A DNA stretch of 64,000 nucleotides. Origin: Mesostigma viride (lineage: Eukaryota > Streptophyta > Mesostigmatophyceae > Mesostigmatales > Mesostigmataceae). This document shows positions 33,901 through 42,900 of the stretch, piece after piece. The stretch lies in contig RPFO01000115.1 of NCBI GenBank assembly GCA_009746045.1, forward strand, positions 1,535,234 through 1,599,233, written 5' to 3'. The position numbers were made by a program, and so were the translations under genes. The first letter of the stretch is position 1. Each line of letters starts with the position of its first letter. Below the pieces are notes generated by a model. The model did not search any database. It saw only the letters and a program-made list of their open reading frames with translations, and had not been told where the DNA came from.

Positions 33901-36900
33901 GACGGCGGCAAGGGCGTTCTGTCGCCGGTCACCGCAGAGGCCGCGGTCGAGGAGCCCGTGGTGGTGGTCAAGCGGCAGCCGCTGCCCCCAGGACGCAAGA
34001 AGAAACTTGCACCGGGCGAAGAGGCGGCGTCGGCGGCAGCCGCCACGCCCCACTTGACGTACGCGACGGCGCTCAAGCTGAACGAGCGGCTGGAGATGAT
34101 GGACATCCTGCGGCGGGCGGTGCGCATGTTCAAGGACGACTGGATGAACCGGGTGAGTTGGGTGCGGGGGTGGGGAGGGGGGAGGGGGCAAGCACCCGCG
34201 GGTTGGTGTGTGTGGGGGGGGGGTAGAAAATGGGGAGAGGGAGTACGGGAATATGGGAGAAAAGGGGTGGGTAAACAGAGGGGCGAGCGGTGGGAGTGAA
34301 GTGTGGATGAACGAGAATGAGTTGAGCACTGCCACTCTGGCATCTTTCAGGGGCCAGTCACCTACAGTGGCCCTGTGCAGCAGCATGCAGCTGCTTTGTT
34401 CGAGTCTGAGCGACCGCCTTGGATGATGGAGACTGGATGGTGCACCACCCCACCAGCAAGCGGATCAACCCACACGCCTAGACCGCAAACCCTAAGCCAA
34501 CAGAGTCAACCCAAAATCCGAAAGGCTGCTCCTCAAATGTATACAGCTCCTGTGGCCTTGCAACTTGCCCCCCGTGTGGTGCTTCCATCTGGACCCTGCC
34601 CATGCTCCCATCACACCGCGCCCCCCCTCTTGCCTGTTGTGCCCCTCCTCTTGCCTTGTTGTGCCCCTCCTCTTGCCTTGCCATGCCCCTCCCTCCCCCT
34701 CGCCTCGCCTTGCCTCATGCCCCCTCGGCCTTGCCTCGTGCCCCCCTTGGTTTGCCTTATGCCTGCTTGTCTTGTGTCGTGCCCCCCTTGCCTGGCGTCG
34801 TCATCCGCCACTCGTCACACCGCGTCCCCAGCCCCTGATCCTGCCCAAGGGCCACGAGCTGCCCTCCTGGTGGCGCATCGGCCTGCACGACAAAGGGCTA
34901 GTGAAAGGCACGCTCAAGCTCGGGGTCAAGGGCTGGGAAGCGCTCGAGATCGACCCGAGCCTGCCCTTCCAGGCCACGCTGCTGGAGCTCAGGGAGCAGT
35001 GGCGCGCGGGGGCAGGGGGCAGCAGCCAGCAGGCCAACGCGAACCGAGCGGCGGCCCCACTGGACGTGGACGGCCGGTTTTGCGACGCGGACAGTGACCC
35101 TGGCGGTGCCGGCAGCAAGCAAGGCACTGGAATGCCTTCGGGCGAAGCAGGGGGGGAGCCGGGTGGCCTGCATGCCGGCGAGTCTCCGCAGCCACCCGCG
35201 AGAGGCATGAGCCTGCCACCTGCCTCGATCACGCCATTGACGTCACCCACCCCCCCGGTGGCCCCGACAGGGCGTGGCCGTGGCCGTGCGAGGGCCATCG
35301 TGCAGCCGACAGGCCCCCCCGGCGCGCCCGAGTACCCGTGCATGCCCACCTCCAAGACGCTCCTCAAGCGGCTCAAGTACCTGACGTCCTTCTTCAAACG
35401 CCAGCTGGCGCGCATGAAGGTGGGCAAAGGGGGGATGTGTGGAGAGACGAGGCTACCCGAGGACACGGCTGCTGCCTTGGATCCCACGCAGAAGGTTACG
35501 ACTCCACTCGTGCGTGTGCCTCTGTGTTCTGTCCTCAGATGGTATATGCCTCCCGGCCAGGCGTCACCCGGCTCAAACCGGCTCAGCGCTGGGCTGGCAA
35601 CGCAAATGGCCATGCATAGGTCGGGGAGTCATGGCCACTTCGCCTTCATGGTGGGGTGGTCGTGGTTTATGTGGCGTGTAGAAGCCAAAGTGTCTGGGAT
35701 ACCGCTTTGTCATGCCAGCTGTCCGCAATGACTGTTTGGGGAAATAAATGTCTTGCCCCACAGAGCCACCCGCCCACTCAGCATGTGCTCAGGTCAGGGG
35801 ATTAATACTTAGGTCCTCCCAGGTGGCCTGCAGGCTGCCGGCCCCTCTCCCCCTACGTTTGCCCGGCTGAACAAATGCTGTCGATCTACGTGGCCCTGCT
35901 CCTGCCTTTGCTGTCCCGTCGCCATTTTTTGTGGCCGCTGCCTCCGCTCTGCAAGGCAAACTGGCTTGCCCGTTATTTGGCAAGGCCGCTAGGCCTATGC
36001 TACTCGCTAGTCTGTACCTTTGCAAGGCAACCACACTTGCCTGTAGTGCACCAAGGTCCCAGCGTAGCCAACGCCCATGAACTCACGTGCACATGGGCCG
36101 CCCCACATTGGCTGCGCAACGCTGCATGCCCCCCTGCCTGCATTCTCGACAGAACAAGCGCCGCAGGAAGGAGGCAGCTTTCTCGGACGGTGAAGGGGAG
36201 GGCGAGTTCATGTTTGCACCTGTCATCGGACGCGGGCGTGGGCGTGGGCGCGGGCGTGGGCGCGGGAGGGGCCGTGGGCGTGGGCGCGCCAGCAAGCGCG
36301 CGCGTCTGGGCCGGCTCTCGTTCGGTGTCCCTGTGGACGAGTTTGGGGAAGGGGACGCGGCCATGGCGGGGGGGGAGGAGTACGCGCCTCCCACCGCGCG
36401 GGTGGGGAGAGGCGGGAAGGTGATCATGGCGCGTGGGGGCGGCGCAGGCCGTCCTGGCGGGGCATCGATGGGTCCCAGGAGCCACGGCATTGTCCAGGCA
36501 GGTCTTTTCGTGGCCTGTTGGTGGTTGCGTGGCCTCCTGTTTTGTGAGTTTGTTGCCTGCTGATGTGTGCGGGTGTTCCAGAATCAGCCTACCCTAGTGA
36601 CTTGCGTGCAGGTTTTCAGAAGTGGCCTAGCGATTTGTGTGCAGGAGGTGATGTGCGGCGTGGGGCTGATGGCCCGCCCTGCATCGTGCGCCATGGTCGT
36701 TGTGGTGCAAAGCACCAGGGTGGTTGGCTGGGGGTGGAAGGGGAGACAGCGGGGGGGTGCATGATCGGTTGGGGAAGGTGGGACCCGGGGACGGCTAGGC
36801 TGCAATGGCTGACAAGCCGCAAAATCCAGTAGCCTTTTTGCATCCCTTTGAAAAACAGCAAATTTACTGCCACGTCTGGCACCCGCGATACTGCCTCATC

Positions 36901-39900
36901 ATGAGTTAGATAGCATAGTCAAATTGCCCCAGGTCAAGGGATGCCATTGGCATGCGTTTTCCCATCACTATGTATTGGCAGAATAAACAATACCAGGCGG
37001 ACAGACAGCCTGAACACCCAGAGCAGGCTTGTAGTATTCGCTTGCGATTGTTTTGCGCGGGGCTACTCAATTGAGACACATTTGTTGGCCTGCATGTCTC
37101 ATGTTCGAAATGCAGCTGCCATTTTTCTACCACCCAACTGATTGCCAGGTTAGCACTTGACGTTGCTTGTCATGAATTGTACCATCATGACTAACTACCC
37201 CAGGGTCATCCTCACCATAAAAGACAAGGACAAAGCGCTTGCTGGCTGCAGGGGCTCAACTTACCGAAAGAGTTGAATGCTAGCCAAATCCACGACCTAG
37301 AATAGGGTCGTCTATATTTATTCACCTCCGCGATGGTACGCAGACAGCATAGCCAGGCAAGCAGATGAAGGCATAGATGAAGGTATAGACACCAGATAAC
37401 AGAGCCGCAAAAACGCTCATTAGCACAGGGACATGGAGCTAAGGAAACGAACACCGCGGATACAAGTTGGGTTCGCACATTCGGTATCCCCTTCCCATAG
37501 GTAGCGGCGAGGTTGATAAAATGCAACAGCGGGCCGATGTCCACGGGGCACACATCAATACGTCAACACCCTGCACAAGAAAATTTTGATCTTCCAACAG
37601 TTGGATTGACGCCGACTAGACGTACCCAAGCTCAGCATCCACGTCAGCGATAGCCGTCCCTAACGTCCCCGCTCTATGCCCAGGTGAAGAGATGGACTCC
37701 CCAACAGTTTACGTGTCCGACTGGACAATTACCGCGGGATTTAAGGAGGGGAAAAACTTGATCCATGGTCTCCTAACGCCACCACTCGTGTATGCGTCCG
37801 CAGCTGCCAAGCCCAGAGCAAAAGTGGCGCCAACAGCTGCTGCTCCGACAAGGAATTGGCGTTTCGTTCTCCGCGACATCCCTACCATAATGCGCAATCA
37901 ATTAGTGAGCATTTCCTTCCCAACTTAAAACAAATTAGCCTCCATAGGCTGACCCGAACACCGTCGATCAAACTTCGGATAAAGTGATTTGAAGGATGCC
38001 GAGAATTCCGGACTTGCGATGGCGTAGAATTTCATTTCCTTCCAACCGTCTCGGCGTTCCATAGCCTGCGATTGGTCAAAACTGACTGTGACGCATGGCG
38101 GATCCCGTTGCTCTCGTGACGCATGGCGTACGGCACGAATACGGCTGTATCTGCCTGCTGAAATGGCAGCATAAAATGCGCAAGTCCTGAACTCGTACCG
38201 TACTTACGCACTGCCCTTTAATTTTCCCGCGTGTCGCTCACCAGACGCCGCGCCCTTGGCTGGCGCCTCGTGCTTCCCGCCTCCCGGGCTTTCGTGCCAC
38301 CAAATTTGCCTGCCAAGCCCTGTGGCGGCAATTTTTTCGTGAAATGGAGCTTGTGCAGTCCCGCAGTTGGTCATACACTAATGGTGTACCGGTAATGCTT
38401 TTGGAATTAGTAACTACACGGTGAAGGCTTCATCTTAGTCCGTGTTGCTAGCGTTTTACGTTTTCTGTATCTTGGTAGGGGCGGGATGCCCTGCTCCTCG
38501 TCGCCGATGATGCCCCATCTCCTGCTCCTCGTTGCCGAGGATGCCCCATGACGCATGGCTGGATGGCATTTGCCGTGGTACCCTTGCCAGCGTTGGGATG
38601 CGTTCGTGGCCACGGGCGCGATGTTTGGATGCAGGGCCCAGAGCATGGAGTTCATGTGTAAGGGGGGGCAGCCTCGGGTGACTGTGTATGCGCTTGTGTG
38701 TGCTTGTGTGTGTGCACTGGCATCCTCGCACGCTTGGAAGCCGTCGCATGTGTTGCACTCAGGTGTGCGCTAGGTGGGTACCCCCTAAGTGCTTGCACTG
38801 ATCCCGGGCTCTTTCCTTGTGCCATCGTGGCATGGAGCGCGCCTCCCTCTGCCGCCATCCCGTGTCATGACGCCGCACATTTCGGGCGCCGGCACGCTTA
38901 CCTCTGCCATTCCATGTGTGCATCACTTCGCCCCTATCTGAAAATTTTGCTGTTTGTTCAAAATCCGTGCGCTACACGGTGCCAGGTTGTCGTGCGGCGC
39001 GGCGCGGACGGGGGCGTCTCGCTACCGCTGCACGTCACCGACGGTCTCTTCCTCGAGCGGCTGGGCACCGTGGATAGTGACCGCCCGGCGTTCCATAGTG
39101 ACCGGCACATCTTCCCTGTCGGGTTCCTCTCGCGCTGCGAGTACGACAGCGTGCTGCCTTCCGGCACGCGCTGCTGGTACCTGAACGAGATCGTGGACCG
39201 GCCAGGTGGCATTGCGCCGGTGTTCCGAGTCACCCCTCTGGATGCCCCCGACATCACGGTGAGCCCCTCCCTCCCATACCCACCCACGGTGCCGTCGTCT
39301 AGAAACAGGGATAGGCCAGCCCACGGCTCCAGCCATCAAATTCCCGCCCTGCCTGGTCCCAGCCGTTATGAGGTGCTGCACAGAGTGTCCACCCCTGTTC
39401 AGTCCCACTCTGCCTGGTTTCAGCTCGTCTCAACCCCCCCACCTGGTTTCGCCCGTTGAAGACGGACCCACTGCCGTATCGCCCGGCTTTCTCTTCTCTG
39501 CCACGAGCCCTGCCGTACCGCCCGGCTTTCTCTTCTCTTCCATGAGCCCTGCCGTACCGCCCGGCTTTCTCTACTCTTCCATGAGCCCTGCCGTATCGCC
39601 TGGCTTTCTCTTCTCTTCCATGAGCCCTGCCGTACCGCCCGGCTTTCTCTTCTCTTCCATGAGCCCTGCCGTACCGCCCGGCTTTCTCTTCTCTTCCATG
39701 AGCCCTGCGGTACCGCCCGGCTTTCTCTTCTCTTCCATGAGCCCTGCCGTACCGCCCGGCTTTCTCTTCTCTTCCATGAGCCCTGCCGTACCGCCCGGCT
39801 TTCTCTTCTCTTCCATGAGCCCTGCCGTACCGCCCGGCTTTCTCTTCTCTTCCATGAGCCCTGCCGTACCGCCCGGCTTTCTCTTCTCTTCCATGAGCCC

Positions 39901-42900
39901 TGCCGTACCGCCCGGCTTTCTCTTCTCTTCCATGAGCCCTGCCGTACCGCCCGGCTTTCTCTTCTCTTCCATGAGCCCTGCCGTACCGCCCGGCTTTCTC
40001 TTCTCTTCCATGAGCCCTGCCGTACCGCCCGGCTTTCTCTTCTCTTCCATGAGCCCTGCCGTACCGCCCGGCTTTCTCTTCTCTTCCATGAGCCCTGCCG
40101 TACCGCCCGGCTTTCTCTTCTCTTCCATGAGCCCTGCCGTACCGCCCGGCTTTCTCTTCTCTTCCATGAGCCCTGCCGTATCGCCCGGCTTTCTCTTCTC
40201 TTCCATGAGCCCTGCCGTACCGCCCGGCTTTCTCTTCTCTTCCATGAGCCCTGCCGTACCGCCCGGCTTTCTCTTCTCTTCCATGAGCCCTGCCGTACCG
40301 CCCGGCTTTCTCTTCTCTTCCATGAGCCCTGCCCAGTCGTCTTCTGTCCGGCTGGCTCGCTTGACGAGGACAACCGCCACCATGGGACACTCGCTGTGTG
40401 GCAGGGAGTCAGTTCCCTTCCCTCACGTTGCCCCCTTCCCCTGCGTGCCGCCATGGCTTCGGGCTCTGGCCAAGGCACCGGCCTCCCCATTACTCCCATC
40501 TGCCCGGCTGACTCCGCCTCCCCCACCTTCCCTCTCCGCGCCGCTTTCGCAGAACATGGCTGACTGGATGCACGTTTCCCTCTGTCGACGCCCGTGTCAT
40601 GTGTGTGTTCGCGCACGCACGCGTGAATGTCCTACCCTGGACATGCTTTGCGTCCTCCCCTCTACGCGTGCCTGCGCGCGGGTGTGTGGTTGCTACGTGC
40701 CACTTGGTGCCGTCTGCAGGTGGAGCACTCCACGCCACATGGCGCCTGGGCCGAGGTGCAGCGGCAGGTCAAGCGCACACAAGGCCTGGACACAGGGGAG
40801 GTATGGGCACGCACCCTGTGGCTCCCTCCCCCCTTGCTGCAAGGGCCATGGGCAAGTGGCGCCCGTGGGGCACATGCCCCCTCGGCTCTTTGTCGCATGT
40901 TGCAGTGCGCCCAGGTGCCTTCCGGTTGATGTCGTCCACCGCGGCATCCCGTGTCCATGCCTCCTGAAAAACTTGCGAATATCGAAGCACTAAATTTGTT
41001 TCCATGGATGGTAAAATTGATGTGTGTGTCTGCATGTGGACTTGTCGTCAAGCCTTTCTGTCTTTACGTCCTTGTCTCTACGTCCGGTCATGGACACTTG
41101 TTGGCCCTCATCGGTGGCGGCACAAATGCGAGTGTCGGCTTGCTGTCCTGGGACCCACTCCCGCCTGCTGGGTATCATGGCTACTAGTTGTGTTCCCTAT
41201 TTTTTATCTGCCAGGTTGAGAGGGGGGCGCGCTCCTTGCGTGTGCCGAGAATGGCAGGATGGCAGCGAATGTGGGAAGGGGAGTAGGAAGTCAAGTCATA
41301 GAACATGTTGCCTTGTTTCATGGTGTACAGACCATCTACCGGAGCATCTGATGGTTATGTTGATGAGGGGTGGGAAACCAGAGTTGGCAAACATGACCCG
41401 TGTGCAGGTTGGTAAAGGCGGTGTGTCTGTTTCCCACTATTTCAGCGGCTGCACTATCTACCATGTTTGTGTTTGTGTGTCTGGGGTGGGGGTGGGGTGG
41501 GCAAGGGGAGAGATGTGCAAGTTGCCCAGAATACTGTAGGGGAAGAGGACTGCAGTAGGGCATCTAGACCAGGACCCTATTCGACAATCCGCCCATTCAT
41601 GCGGTGTTGTTTGGCTGCCAGCATTTTGCTCACGCGTCATGGAACGTCGGCGCCCATTTCTGGTCTGTCCCTATGGTGTCTGACTGTTGGATTCTGCCTG
41701 TTGGTTTGTCTCGGGGCCTTATCCCGTGGCGATGGGGATTACTGCTGCCGCACGCCACCAGGTGGACGTGGACGGCATGCACATGTTTGGCCTCTCGCAC
41801 CCGCTGGTCTCCAAGCTCATCGAGGTATTACCTCGTGGGGAAGGGGCAGCTGTGTGCGGTTGGGTGTTTGCCTGGCCATCTAACGCACATCACTGTGCTT
41901 ATGGCCTCACAACTAGACGCCCGGTCTGCAAACTTCCTGCCTCGAACCAAGACGCAGCGCAGCCCTGTCATGGCATGCACACGACACGGTTGGCTGTGCA
42001 CGCATAGGACCAGTGGTTGCGTGGTTGCGGTTCATGCACACGGCCATATGGCAGAGGGCTCCGCATGCGCCCCGCGCTCGGATGCCCCTTTGTTCCCAAT
42101 CGTTGCACGGTTGGCGCTGTTGGGTAGCGATGCGGCAGGATATTCATGGGGGGAGTGGATGGCGTTGACCACTCCCCCCCCCACATCGCAGGCAGCTGGT
42201 AGCAGGTAGCATCCGTCTGTTTACTCCGTTGCAAATGGCCAAACTTTCCTGATGTTGTCACACACTGTGCTGGGTCTGAAACTGGCCGCGTGAGCACGCA
42301 TCGACGTGCCTCCCCCCTACAGCACGCTGCCCACTGCATGCGGTCCCGCATGCTGCATGGCACCCATGCTTGCCTCCCCCCTGTCTGTCCCTCACATCCT
42401 GATCCCAATGGAGCACAGCTGACGACCTCTTGCATGTTTTGCAGCAGATTGCCAGGGACTACGCGGTCCAGCTGGCCAGCCATATCGATAGGAACTTGAA
42501 ACAACCATGCTGCTCCGATGTGCTTTTCGGCCCCGCTGGTCGGATAGTCAATGATGTGCGTGCTCCTTGCCCTCTCCTTACGCATGTGGACCGGATGTCA
42601 TCTGTCTGTGGACCGCGCCTGCGTCCCCCTTCGCGTGAGCAGAGCCTGCCTGGCGTGGAGCAACTGAGCGCATACCGACCTGAGCTCTCCTTCTCGCGGT
42701 GGGTAGTGGCAGGGTTAGGAGGATGGGTTAGAAGAAGGATAGGACGGTGGGTGGTAGCGAGGATAGGAAATGGGTAAACAAAGTTTGGTAGGGCAGGTTA
42801 ATTGATGGATGGAAGGTGAGCGGTGGCAAGGATAGGAGGGCAGGTCAAGACAAGGATAGAAGTGCCCTTTGATAATACGAGTGGCTGGCTGGACAGGCAT

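Noticed and set aside
34565-34831. Upstream extension of the WW-block exon with Pro/Leu/Cys-rich sequence
   Set aside because: Made of repeated cctcttgcct-type pyrimidine sequence typical of an intron 3' end. The acceptor at 34830-34831 gives the needed phase.
39299-40993. Open frames of 270-541 codons on both strands
   Set aside because: Produced by the 39-bp minisatellite, whose length is a multiple of three. The flanking FYRN and FYRC exons join without it.
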